Below are positions 8,935-18,176 of a stretch of 64,000 nucleotides of DNA, one piece after another (position 1 is the first letter of the stretch; each line of letters starts with the position of its first letter). The notes under the pieces were generated by a model. It saw only the letters and a list, made by a program, of their open reading frames with translations, was not told where the DNA came from and did no database searches. The translations under genes and the position numbers were made by a program. Source of the stretch: Chitinophaga pinensis (GTDB lineage Bacteria > Bacteroidota > Bacteroidia > Flavobacteriales_D > Crocinitomicaceae); NCBI GenBank assembly GCA_945902745.1, contig CAMDNE010000002.1, positions 124,001-188,000 on the forward strand, written 5' to 3'.

Positions 8935-10839
8935 ATGAAAAATCTGATACTCATTTGTTTTGTAGCCGCAGCCGAACTAGTTGTTGCTCAAGCTAATTTC
9001 CAGGGAAATGTTTATGAAATGAAATCCAAAAACACGCTCAACAATGTGAAGTTGATGGTAGTTGAAGAAAGTGACACTACATATGTTGTTCCGGATGAAA
9101 AAGGAAATTTCGATTTCAAAACAAAACCTGGTCGCGTAAAAGTTTTCGCAATTGCTGATGGGTATATTTCTGAATTAAATTCTGTCAATGCTGGTGACGG
9201 TTCAAAAAACATAATGAACATTGGATTAGTTGAAGAGAAAATGATTTCTGAATTGGAAGTAAGAGGAACTCGCTCGAGTGGCCATGCAGCGAAATCTTAT
9301 AGTGCACCTGAAAGCAAAAGTGAATTAAGCGAAATTACAATTCGCAGTGAAGGGAGTGAAACAGTTACTTATTCGTGTACAACAGATTCTGAAGGAATAT
9401 CTAAAGATGGTATTAGTGATCATGGTGGAGGGACAAACACGATAAAAATAGGCGTTTTAACAGCTGGAGAAGTAAATGATTTTGCAAAATGGGGTTTATG
9501 GAACGATTTAAATAAGAACGAATTTGCTGCATATTCGGGGATATGGAAAAGCAATAAAAAAGAACGGTTTTGTATACAATTGACTTTACCTTCTGGCATG
9601 CCGGTTATTGATGCAGAGGTGCAATTAACTGACGCTTCAGGTTCTGTCATTTGGAGTGCAAGAACAGATAATACTGGGAAAGCAGAATTATGGGACGCTA
9701 ATTTTGATCAAGCAAATTTGAACAAATATACTATAAACACTGCGAAAGGAGATTTTAAAGAATCGTTTAAAAATCTTCATTCATTTTCTAAAGGAGTAAA
9801 TAGTTTTAAGATTGATATTCCTTGCACCGTTTCAGATCAGTTGGATATCGCATTTGTTGTTGATGCAACTGGAAGTATGGGTGATGAAATCAATTATTTA
9901 AAAATGGATTTAGATAATGTAATTTCTTCAATTGCTGATGAAAACAAGCATATCAATGTTCGAATGGCAAGCGTATTTTACAGAGACAATGGAGATGATT
10001 ATGTTACAGTTGAATCGCCTTTTAGCTCAAGTATTGATTTAGTGAAAAGTTTTATCAATGCGAATGAAGCTGGCGGCGGTGGCGATTATCCAGAAGCGGC
10101 TGACGAAGCGTTGATGGCGGCATTAAAAAATTTGAATTGGAGTACTTCTGCCAGAGCGCGTATCTTGTTCTGGGTGTTAGACGCTCCTCCACATAAGGCA
10201 GATGAAAACTTGCAGCGCTTAATGGATGTTTCTCAGTTAGCTGCAAAAATGGGAATTAGAATCATCCCGGTAGGTTGTTCTGGAATTGATAAATCAACCG
10301 AATTTTTGTGCAGATCAATCGCACTTGCAACAAATGGAACGTATACATTCTTAACAAATCATAGTGGCGTCGGCGGAACGCACATTGAACCAAGCACCGA
10401 CGGATACAAAGTAGAATCATTTAGAGAAATTTTAGTTCGTATTGCGCGTTTAATGAGTATCACTCCTGATTGCGAAGAATTTATTTCTCCAGAACAAATC
10501 GTTCTTATTGACACCAATTTATTGATGATTAATCCTTATGGAATTAGAGACACTTTGCATGCAAATCAACCATTAGATACGAATAGAATTGATCCTTCAT
10601 TAGAAATTCAAGTGTTACTCTACCCTAACCCAACGAATGGTATTTTTCATTTACGAAGTCCAAAAGAAATCACAGAAGTTTTTATTGCTGATGTAAATGG
10701 TAAGATTTTGGAACAAGTTGTTTTAGATGTTGACAGAGAAACAACCTGTGATATTGGAAGATACAGCAACGGTGTTTATTTTGTAAAATATTTTAACGGA
10801 CAACGTTGGTGTTGCTCGAGAGTGGTAATGCAGCAATAA
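8935..10839 (+). CDS. secreted von Willebrand A protein with T9SS type A sorting domain
   Basis: A 634-residue exported protein. Signal peptide (1-18), a carboxypeptidase-regulatory-like domain (about 20-95), a low-complexity linker, a beta domain with ASGSVIWSARTDNTGKAELW (about 215-260), then a VWA domain (about 300-500) with the MIDAS start VVDATGSMG. The C-terminal 75 residues begin LYPNPTNGIFHL and fit the T9SS type A sorting domain, so it should be carried through the outer membrane and anchored or released. VWA domains bind metal and protein ligands, which suggests adhesion. It is monocistronic. Confidence 0.85.
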   Translation: MKNLILICFVAAAELVVAQANFQGNVYEMKSKNTLNNVKLMVVEESDTTYVVPDEKGNFDFKTKPGRVKVFAIADGYISELNSVNAGDGSKNIMNIGLVEEKMISELEVRGTRSSGHAAKSYSAPESKSELSEITIRSEGSETVTYSCTTDSEGISKDGISDHGGGTNTIKIGVLTAGEVNDFAKWGLWNDLNKNEFAAYSGIWKSNKKERFCIQLTLPSGMPVIDAEVQLTDASGSVIWSARTDNTGKAELWDANFDQANLNKYTINTAKGDFKESFKNLHSFSKGVNSFKIDIPCTVSDQLDIAFVVDATGSMGDEINYLKMDLDNVISSIADENKHINVRMASVFYRDNGDDYVTVESPFSSSIDLVKSFINANEAGGGGDYPEAADEALMAALKNLNWSTSARARILFWVLDAPPHKADENLQRLMDVSQLAAKMGIRIIPVGCSGIDKSTEFLCRSIALATNGTYTFLTNHSGVGGTHIEPSTDGYKVESFREILVRIARLMSITPDCEEFISPEQIVLIDTNLLMINPYGIRDTLHANQPLDTNRIDPSLEIQVLLYPNPTNGIFHLRSPKEITEVFIADVNGKILEQVVLDVDRETTCDIGRYSNGVYFVKYFNGQRWCCSRVVMQQ

Positions 10840-11059
10840 AATAAAATTTATCACTTTCTGACTGATGTTCTAAAGTGTCCACATCTTGCATCAACTAAAG
10901 TATTTCAAATCCGAACCGTCTTTACAGAAAAGGATAAAGCGAATCGAAACTTGTAAGCGATTCGATTGTGTATGAGAAGGAAACATAAAGTCTTCTTGTT
11001 GCGAAGAAGAATGATTTGCGAGTCGTCGCAGAGAATTTCGTATTGTAAAAATTTAACCT

Positions 11060-11067
11060 TACATTTG
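11060..11067 (+). promoter_or_regulatory. -7 promoter box for the OmpA-family gene
   Basis: TACATTTG matches TAnnTTTG exactly, 43 bases upstream of the ATG, with a TTG 17 bases further up that could act as the -33 element. The rest of the 271-base gap (10840-11110) holds two small hairpins (around 10946-10968 and 10992-11008) with no T-run, and no convincing gene. Confidence 0.5.
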
Positions 11068-11110
11068 CACATATTTAGTAATTCAAAACCAACAAGATAC
11101 CTTCATAGAT

Positions 11111-13465
11111 ATGAGACCATTTTTAATACTCTTTTTTGCCTTATTGACATCTTTAAGCTCATTTTCTCAATTAACCGATAATCAAGTCAAAGAATTGATT
11201 CAAACTTCAACTGAAGATAAACTTTTGAGTGAAAACTCCCGAATGATGGTAGAAGGAAGTTTTTTTCATGCTGAGATGATTACTGACAAATTGTTGACTT
11301 TTCAACCAGAAAGTCCGAATTACAACTATCGAAAAGGATTTTTAGCATTAGAAATTAGAAAAGATTACAAAGCTGCAATTCCATTTTTAACTAAAGCAAT
11401 TACAAATACAAAACCTCATTATGATGCGTTCAACACCAAAGAACAAAGTGCGCCAGCTGATGCCTTTTATCATTTAGGGAATGCATATCAATTAAGTGGT
11501 GATTTAGAAAAGGCAACTGAGAATTATAAAGCATTTCTTACGAATTCAAACGGTAAATCAGAAACGATTACGCTTGCTAAACTGAAAATTACCCAATGTG
11601 AAAATGCACAGAAAGCAATTGCAGCGCCAGGTAATGTTGTGTTGAAAAATTTAGGCGTTTCCGTTAATACCATTTACCCAGATTATTCACCTGTTATTTC
11701 GTTGGATGGTTCAGCTTTGTATTTCACTTCAAGAAGACCTTGGGAAAACAACTCAACTGAGAATTTTCGCGATCCTGCAATTAATCAATATCCAGAAGAT
11801 GTTTATGTAAGTTATTTAGATTATGACTTGACTTGGACTGCAGCAATGAAATTGGATTTTTGTTTACCGAAAAGAAACGAAGCAACAATAGCGGTTAGTT
11901 CTGACGAAAGAAGAATTTACTTGTACGAAGATTCTACAGGCTCTGGTGATATTTATTACTCTGATTTCTACGCAGCTAAATTCAATGATATAAAAGCTTT
12001 AAATATTACTGGTTTAAATAGTGAGTTTTGGGAAACACATTGTATGATGAGTCATGATGGTTCACGCTTGTTTTTCTCTTCTGATCGTCCAGGTGGATTT
12101 GGAGGCAGAGATTTATACGTCATTAAAAAAACAGGCGATACTACTTGGTCTGCACCAATAAACCTAGGTGATAAAATCAATACTGCTTTCGACGAAGATG
12201 CGCCGTTTGTTTCTATTGACAATAAAATGCTTTATTTCTCATCAAACGGTGAGAAAAGTATTGGAGGATTTGATATCATGAATGCTGATTTGTTGGACAA
12301 TGGTACATGGTCAGAATCACGAAATTTAGGATTCCCTTTTAACTCAACAAATGACGACATTTATTATACTACTACAATTGATGGTTTAAGAGGTTACTTA
12401 ACTTCATTCAGAGGCGACGGTTATGGTGAAAAAGACATTTATGAAATCAACAATGATTATTTAGGTATTAAAAGCCTTGCTGTATTAAAAGGTTTAATTC
12501 GAAACTATGATAATTCACCTTTACCTGAAGATTTTCCAGTTGCAATGACATTGAAATGTAAAGATTGTGGGGATGAAGCTTCGTCAAGAACAATCTATCC
12601 ACGTTTGAAAGATGGTATTTTCATTACAAATTTACAAGCTTGTAAAACATACACACTTGCCTATGTAAATGCAAATGATAACGTCAACATGTATGAGGAA
12701 GATTTTAAAACAGAATGTACAGATCAATACCAAGAAATTAATAAGGAAGTAATTCTTAATGCTATAAAAGGAACAATTACACCTGTTAAAAACTATGTTA
12801 TTGAAGGTGTTGTTGCTGACAAAGGAACAAAAGCAATTCTTCCAAATTCTAAAGTTGAAGTCATTGATTTAAGAACGAACAAAGTTGTAGAAACTGTTTA
12901 CGCAGATGCGAATGGTAACTTTAAGTTGAAACCATTGCCAAATCGTTTCTTTGGTGAGCCTTTGGATGTTCAATTAAAAGTTTCCAAAGAAGATTACATT
13001 GCGCAAACATTGGATTTAACTCAAAAGCTTGGGACAGATGAGAAAATCAAAGTTACAATTGATTTGAATAAATCTGAAATTGGAACTGACCTCGCTAGTC
13101 TTTATGGAATCAAAAATATTTACTTTGATTTTGACAAATCAAACATTCGCAATGATGCTAAACGCGATTTAGACAAAATTGTTAAAGTTATGAATGATAA
13201 TCCTACAATGGAAATAGAACTTGGTTCCCATACAGATTGCAGAGGGTCAGCAATTTACAATGAGGATTTATCAAGTCGTCGTGCTAAGTCATCGGCAGAT
13301 TATATTAAATCACGTATCACTAATCCTTCTCGCATTTATGGAAAAGGATATGGAGAAAGTAAATTGATTAATAAATGTGAATGCGAGGGGATTACTGAAT
13401 CTACATGTTCTACTGAGGAACATCAGTTAAATCGAAGAACAGAATTTAGAATCGTTAAGAAATAA
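11111..13465 (+). CDS. OmpA-family protein with TPR, beta-propeller and CRD domains (PorE-like layout)
   Basis: A 784-residue envelope protein. Signal peptide (1-19), TPR helices (about 25-165), a PD40/WD40-like propeller (about 180-445, with repeats such as LYFTSRRP, LFFSSDRPGG and LYFSSNGE), a Cys-containing beta segment (about 455-555), a carboxypeptidase-regulatory domain (about 560-635) and an OmpA-C peptidoglycan-binding domain (about 660-784, with IYFDFDKSNI and LGSHTDCRG). This order is that of PorE, the T9SS component that ties the trans-envelope complex to peptidoglycan. Such proteins occur as several paralogues in Flavobacteriia, so it may be a relative rather than PorE itself. A strong terminator follows. 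Confidence 0.85.
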   Translation: MRPFLILFFALLTSLSSFSQLTDNQVKELIQTSTEDKLLSENSRMMVEGSFFHAEMITDKLLTFQPESPNYNYRKGFLALEIRKDYKAAIPFLTKAITNTKPHYDAFNTKEQSAPADAFYHLGNAYQLSGDLEKATENYKAFLTNSNGKSETITLAKLKITQCENAQKAIAAPGNVVLKNLGVSVNTIYPDYSPVISLDGSALYFTSRRPWENNSTENFRDPAINQYPEDVYVSYLDYDLTWTAAMKLDFCLPKRNEATIAVSSDERRIYLYEDSTGSGDIYYSDFYAAKFNDIKALNITGLNSEFWETHCMMSHDGSRLFFSSDRPGGFGGRDLYVIKKTGDTTWSAPINLGDKINTAFDEDAPFVSIDNKMLYFSSNGEKSIGGFDIMNADLLDNGTWSESRNLGFPFNSTNDDIYYTTTIDGLRGYLTSFRGDGYGEKDIYEINNDYLGIKSLAVLKGLIRNYDNSPLPEDFPVAMTLKCKDCGDEASSRTIYPRLKDGIFITNLQACKTYTLAYVNANDNVNMYEEDFKTECTDQYQEINKEVILNAIKGTITPVKNYVIEGVVADKGTKAILPNSKVEVIDLRTNKVVETVYADANGNFKLKPLPNRFFGEPLDVQLKVSKEDYIAQTLDLTQKLGTDEKIKVTIDLNKSEIGTDLASLYGIKNIYFDFDKSNIRNDAKRDLDKIVKVMNDNPTMEIELGSHTDCRGSAIYNEDLSSRRAKSSADYIKSRITNPSRIYGKGYGESKLINKCECEGITESTCSTEEHQLNRRTEFRIVKK

Positions 13466-13468
13466 GTT

Positions 13469-13499
13469 AAAAAAGTCCGATCTTGTATCGGACTTTTTT
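13469..13499 (+). terminator. strong intrinsic terminator
   Basis: The stem AAGTCCGAT / ATCGGACTT closes a five-base loop, has an A-tract on the left and a six-T run on the right. It lies four bases after the stop of the OmpA-family gene. Confidence 0.88.
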
Positions 13500-13510
13500 A
13501 TTTGCTTTAA

Positions 13511-13722
13511 ACTCAAGTTCAAAAACGATATCCAGCAACAAATACCTATCCGGAGGACATTAATGCAAGTTACTTTCGAATGATTCTACCTGGAACAATC
13601 CAAAACGATTAGAATTTTGTGGAACACAGCGCAAAACAGTCGTAAGCACTGACGAACTAAGAATCTATTAGTATTAAGATATTACAGGTTCTAAAGATGT
13701 TTTTTTTTTAGATTTCCCTGTA
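13511..13722 (+). pseudogene. decayed fragment of a PorE-like propeller gene
   Basis: This gap contains a broken relative of the gene just upstream. Reading from 13526 gives RYPATNTYPEDINASYF, which aligns with RDPAINQYPEDVYVSYL (residues 220-236 of the neighbour). A one-base deletion near 13577 shifts the frame, after which NDSTWNNPKRLEFC aligns with YDLTWTAAMKLDFC, then STDELRIY with SSDERRIY. Two in-frame stops (13669 and 13675) interrupt the part matching LYEDSTGSGDIYYSDF, where the fragment reads DITGSKDVFFLDF. Only about 70 codons remain, without signal peptide or OmpA domain. It is diverged from the neighbour, so it is a relic of an old paralogue and not a recent duplication. Confidence 0.75.
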
Positions 13723-13733
13723 AAAAAATGCCA

Positions 13734-14582
13734 TTAGTTTTTGAATAACTTCAGTGATAACGCTAATGTTTCTTTCAATTTAGTTCGATCAACAATGTAA
13801 TCTAAGAATCCGTGTTCTAACACAAATTCTGAAGTTTGAAATCCTTCAGGCAAATCGCGACCAATTGTTTCTTTGACTACTCTTGGTCCTGCAAATGCAA
13901 TTAAGGCATCTGGCTCAGCAATATTGATATCACCCAACATGGCAAAAGAAGCCGTTACACCACCCGTTGTTGGATCTGTTAAAAAGGAGATGTATGGTAA
14001 TTTATGTTCAGCTAATTGACCTAGTTTACCAGAAACTTTTGCCATTTGCATCAATGAATAACCTGCTTCCATCATTCTTGCTCCACCTGATTTAGAAATG
14101 ATCATAAACGGTGATTTGATTTTGATTGCCTCGTCAATAGCACGTGCAATTTTTTCTCCCATTACAGAACCCAAAGATCCACCAATAAAAGAGAAATCCA
14201 TCGCTGCAACAACAAATTCATTTCCGTCTAAATTACCTTTTGCAGTTCTTATTGCATCAAATAATCCCGTGTTTTTCTGTGTTGCTTTAACTCGCTCTAC
14301 ATATTTTTTCGTGTCTTCAAAATGCAAAGGATCACCAGAAGTTAATTTCTTGTCAAGCTCTGTGTATTTTCCATCATCAAATAAAATTTGAAAATATTCT
14401 TCAGAACCGATACGTTCATGATGAGAACAACGATCACACACAAAAGAATTTTTCTCTAAATCATCCGCTGTAAATAATGTTTTACAATTCGAACATTTTG
14501 ACCACAAACCTTCTGGTGTTTCTTTTTTCTCTTTTGTAGAAGTTGTAATTCCTTCTTTTTTTCTATTAAACCAACTACTCAT
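13734..14582 (-). CDS. accD: acetyl-CoA carboxylase carboxyltransferase subunit beta
   Basis: A 282-residue cytosolic enzyme subunit of usual length. The N-terminal zinc ribbon has the pairs CSNC and CDRC (about 30-52), and the crotonase-type core contains [18 protein letters not shown]. With AccA it transfers the carboxyl group from carboxybiotin-BCCP to acetyl-CoA, the first step of fatty acid synthesis. It lies 42 bases after the aldolase gene on the same strand and may share its transcript. The accA, accB and accC genes are not in the window. Confidence 0.96.
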   Translation of the reverse strand: MSSWFNRKKEGITTSTKEKKETPEGLWSKCSNCKTLFTADDLEKNSFVCDRCSHHERIGSEEYFQILFDDGKYTELDKKLTSGDPLHFEDTKKYVERVKATQKNTGLFDAIRTAKGNLDGNEFVVAAMDFSFIGGSLGSVMGEKIARAIDEAIKIKSPFMIISKSGGARMMEAGYSLMQMAKVSGKLGQLAEHKLPYISFLTDPTTGGVTASFAMLGDINIAEPDALIAFAGPRVVKETIGRDLPEGFQTSEFVLEHGFLDYIVDRTKLKETLALSLKLFKN

Positions 14583-14624
14583 ATTCTATAATTTTTGGAA
14601 TTTGGAATTCAGTATTAAGAATTC

Positions 14625-15692
14625 TTATAATGTGTTAATATTGTTTAGATCCTCAAAAGCTTGAACAAGTCGATCAATGAAAGTTACTTCACCTTCACGC
14701 AACCATTTACGCGGATCATAATACTTTTTATTTGGTTTGTCAGAACCTTCTGGATTTCCAATTTGTGCGCGTAGGTAATCAATTTTATTGACCATATAAT
14801 CTCTGATACCTTCTGTAAATGCAAATTGTAAATCAGTATCAATATTCATTTTAATTACTCCATAACCAATTGCTTCACGAATTTCTTCAACAGTTGAACC
14901 AGAACCACCATGAAAGACGAAATCAACTGGATTATGACCCGTATTAAATTTCTCTTGAACGTAATTTTGAGAATTCAATAAAATCTTCGGAGTCAATTTC
15001 ACATTTCCAGGCTTGTAAACTCCGTGAACATTTCCAAAAGCTGCTGCAATTGTAAATTTATCAGAAACTTTCATGAGTTCTTCATATGCGTATGCTACTT
15101 CATTTGGTTGCGTATACAATTTTGAACTATCAACGTCTGAATTATCAACACCATCCTCTTCACCACCAGTGATACCCAATTCAATTTCTAATGTCATACC
15201 CATTTTACTCATGCGAGCAAGGTATTTTTTACAAATTTCTATATTCTCTTCAATCGGCTCTTCCGATAAATCTAACATGTGTGAGCTATATAAAGGCTTT
15301 CCTGTTTCTTTAAAAAACACTTCACTTGCATCTAATAATCCATCAATCCATGGGAGTAAATTCTTCGCACAATGATCTGTATGTAAAATGACCGTTGCGC
15401 CATATGCTTCTGCCAAAGTGTGAATATGCTTCGCTCCTGCTATACCGCCTGCAATTGCAGCTTTTTCAACAACATTAGACAAACCTTTGCCAGCGTTAAA
15501 ATGAGCTCCTCCATTTGAAAATTGAATAATTACTGGCGCATTAACTTTGGCCGCAGTTTCTAAAACAGCATTAATTGTGCATGACCCTGTAACATTCACA
15601 GCGGGTATGGCAAAACCTTTTTCCTTTGCGTATTTAAATATATTTTGAACTTCGTCGCCTGTAGCTACTCCTGGTTTAATCGAATGATTCAT
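14625..15692 (-). CDS. fbaA: class II fructose-bisphosphate aldolase
   Basis: A 355-residue zinc aldolase of the longer class IIA type. Zinc-binding His residues are visible in LHTDHCAKN and later in FGNVHGVY and VFHGGSGST, the last also being the phosphate-binding loop. It interconverts fructose 1,6-bisphosphate with dihydroxyacetone phosphate and glyceraldehyde 3-phosphate in glycolysis and gluconeogenesis. A near-consensus -7 box (TACTTTCG on the minus strand, around 15709-15716) lies just upstream. accD follows. Confidence 0.96.
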   Translation of the reverse strand: MNHSIKPGVATGDEVQNIFKYAKEKGFAIPAVNVTGSCTINAVLETAAKVNAPVIIQFSNGGAHFNAGKGLSNVVEKAAIAGGIAGAKHIHTLAEAYGATVILHTDHCAKNLLPWIDGLLDASEVFFKETGKPLYSSHMLDLSEEPIEENIEICKKYLARMSKMGMTLEIELGITGGEEDGVDNSDVDSSKLYTQPNEVAYAYEELMKVSDKFTIAAAFGNVHGVYKPGNVKLTPKILLNSQNYVQEKFNTGHNPVDFVFHGGSGSTVEEIREAIGYGVIKMNIDTDLQFAFTEGIRDYMVNKIDYLRAQIGNPEGSDKPNKKYYDPRKWLREGEVTFIDRLVQAFEDLNNINTL

Positions 15693-15818
15693 ATTTCACG
15701 TTTTCAGTATGCGAAAGTACTATTTAATAGCTTTAAAACATAAATTATTACTGTTCTTTTTTTGTGTGAAATATTTTTAATTTCAAGAAAAATTGAATTT
15801 TAAATCACTTAGATTTAG

Positions 15819-15826
15819 TAAATTTG
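15819..15826 (+). promoter_or_regulatory. -7 promoter box for the helicase gene
   Basis: TAAATTTG is an exact TAnnTTTG box 58 bases before the ATG at 15884. An upstream in-frame TTG at 15824 falls inside this box, which argues against it as the start codon. Confidence 0.5.
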
Positions 15827-15883
15827 TTAGCTTTTAAATCGGTATTTCTAAGTAAGAGTCAACATCATAAAAAGGGTATTTCC

Positions 15884-18166
15884 ATGAGTTATTTGGATGA
15901 ATTAAACATAAGTCAGCGCGAGGCTGTCGAATCAATTTATGGACCAACCATGGTAATAGCCGGAGCTGGTTCGGGTAAAACACGTGTTTTAACATTCCGA
16001 ATTGCTTACATGATGGAACAAGGAATTGATCCGTTTAACATTATGGCGCTTACCTTTACAAATAAGGCTGCAAAAGAAATGTCAGAAAGAATCGGTAAAA
16101 TAGTAAGTTCTTCTGAGGCAAAAAACATTACAATGGGTACATTTCACTCTGTTTTTTCAAGAATATTGCGTTACAATGCTGATCGACTTGGATACCCAAC
16201 AAACTTTACAATTTACGATACTCAAGATTCAAAAAGTCTTTTAAAAGACATTATCAAAGAACTTAATTTAGACGATAAAGTATACAAAACCGGAATGGTT
16301 TTAGGTCGTATTTCTTCAGCGAAAAATAATTTAATTTCAGCAGATGCTTACGCTCAAAACAACGATATTATCAATGAAGATGCCCAATCAAGAAGACCTG
16401 AATTGGCTCAAATTTATAAGACATATGTGACAAGGTGTTTTAAAGCTGGCGCAATGGATTTTGATGATTTATTGTTTCAAACAAACGTCCTATTGAGAGA
16501 TTTTCCTGATGTACTTCACTATTATCAACAGAAATTTAAATACATTTTAGTTGATGAGTACCAAGATACAAATTACGCACAGTACTTGATTGTAAAGAAA
16601 CTTGCAGCGGTGTATGAAAACATTTGTGTGGTTGGTGATGATGCACAAAGTATTTATTCTTTCCGTGGAGCAAATATTCAAAACATCTTAAACTTCAGAA
16701 AAGATTATGCTGATTTCAAATTGTTCAAACTAGAACAAAATTATAGAAGTACCAAAAACATTGTTGATGCAGCAAATAGTATTATTGCGAAAAACGAAGA
16801 TCAAATAAAAAAGAATGTTTGGACTTCGAATGAGGAAGGCTCAAAAATTTCAGTAATTCGCACGTTAACAGATAATGAAGAAGGTCGTGTGATTACGAAC
16901 AAAATATTTGATATCAAACAAAGTACAGACTCGTCGTACAATGATTTTGCAATACTTTATCGCACAAATAAGCAATCACGTTCGTTTGAAGAGGCTTTAA
17001 GAAAATTAAATATCCCTTATAAAATTTACGGTGGACTTTCCTTTTATCAGCGGAAAGAAATAAAAGACATTTTAGCTTATTTCAGGTTGACAACCAATCC
17101 GAGAGATGAAGAAGCATTGAAAAGAGTTATCAACTATCCTCGGAGAGGAATTGGTAAAACATCTATTGAAAACATCATTATCGCATCAAATAATTATGGA
17201 GTAAGTATTTGGGATGTTGTTGCGAATTTGCAGCAATATCCCGTTGCTCTAAATGCTGGAACAAAAACGAAGTTGTACGAATTCACAACGATGGTTAAAA
17301 GTTTTACGGCGCAATTAGACACGATGAATGCGTATGAATTAGCCCAGCACATTGCTAAATCATCAGGGATTTTAAAAGAATTATACGGAGAGAAAGACAA
17401 AGGTCCAGAAGAAGTTGAACGATACCAAAATATCGAAGCTTTATTAGCTGGTATTAAGGAATTTACTGTGAATCAAGAAGAGGACGCGAATCAATCACTT
17501 TCTGAATTCATGATTGACGTGGCACTTTTAACAGATGCAGATGACGACAAAGGAGATGATAAAAACCACATCACCTTGATGACGATTCACTCGAGTAAAG
17601 GATTAGAATTTCCGCATGTATTCTTGGTAGGATTAGAAGAAAATTTATTCCCATCTCAAATGGCGTTGAATTCAAGAACAGAATTAGAAGAAGAACGACG
17701 TTTGTTTTATGTGGCTGTTACACGAGCGAAAGATTCATGTACATTATCATTCGCTACATCTCGTTTTATTTGGGGCAATTTAGTATCCTCTGAGCAAAGC
17801 CGATTCATAGATGAAATTGACCAACAATACTTGAATTTCGAAACACCACAGCGTGGAACGGGGAAATCACTATCTGGTCGCTCAATGAATTATGACCAAC
17901 CATTTACAGGAGGATTAAACAAACCTGTTAGTTCGCCAGGGGGTTCGTTTAAATCAATTAATACTGTAGGTAATTCTCCTGAGAAACAAGGGTCAACAGC
18001 TGATTTAAAAGTGGGTTACAATGTTATACATGACCGTTTTGGCAAAGGAAAAGTGACTAAAATGGAAGGAGAAGGGCCAGATAAAAAAGCGACAATTTTC
18101 TTTCCACATCATGGCGCAAAAACGGTATTACTGCGTTTTGCTAATTTAACTGTCTTAGAAGATTAA
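15884..18166 (+). CDS. pcrA: UvrD/PcrA-type superfamily I DNA helicase
   Basis: A 760-residue 3'-5' helicase. All SF1A motifs are present in order: Q-motif LNISQREAV, Walker A AGAGSGKTR, Walker B with VDEYQDTN, motif IV region LEQNYRS, motif V TIHSSKGLEFPHVFLVG and motif VI EEERRLFYVAVTRA. The C-terminal segment KVGYNVIHDRFGKGKV is the Tudor-like tail found in PcrA. The enzyme works in nucleotide excision and mismatch repair and in clearing blocked forks. I chose the ATG at 15884 (MSYLDELN), since the 20 residues upstream would overlap the promoter. Convergent with the Omp85-like gene. Confidence 0.93.
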   Translation: MSYLDELNISQREAVESIYGPTMVIAGAGSGKTRVLTFRIAYMMEQGIDPFNIMALTFTNKAAKEMSERIGKIVSSSEAKNITMGTFHSVFSRILRYNADRLGYPTNFTIYDTQDSKSLLKDIIKELNLDDKVYKTGMVLGRISSAKNNLISADAYAQNNDIINEDAQSRRPELAQIYKTYVTRCFKAGAMDFDDLLFQTNVLLRDFPDVLHYYQQKFKYILVDEYQDTNYAQYLIVKKLAAVYENICVVGDDAQSIYSFRGANIQNILNFRKDYADFKLFKLEQNYRSTKNIVDAANSIIAKNEDQIKKNVWTSNEEGSKISVIRTLTDNEEGRVITNKIFDIKQSTDSSYNDFAILYRTNKQSRSFEEALRKLNIPYKIYGGLSFYQRKEIKDILAYFRLTTNPRDEEALKRVINYPRRGIGKTSIENIIIASNNYGVSIWDVVANLQQYPVALNAGTKTKLYEFTTMVKSFTAQLDTMNAYELAQHIAKSSGILKELYGEKDKGPEEVERYQNIEALLAGIKEFTVNQEEDANQSLSEFMIDVALLTDADDDKGDDKNHITLMTIHSSKGLEFPHVFLVGLEENLFPSQMALNSRTELEEERRLFYVAVTRAKDSCTLSFATSRFIWGNLVSSEQSRFIDEIDQQYLNFETPQRGTGKSLSGRSMNYDQPFTGGLNKPVSSPGGSFKSINTVGNSPEKQGSTADLKVGYNVIHDRFGKGKVTKMEGEGPDKKATIFFPHHGAKTVLLRFANLTVLED

Positions 18167-18176
18167 AAGATCTTTT

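Noticed and set aside
10966-11181. 71-codon plus-strand frame overlapping the start of the OmpA-family gene
   Set aside because: Arg/Lys/Cys-rich composition, includes the promoter and overlaps a clear signal peptide in another frame.
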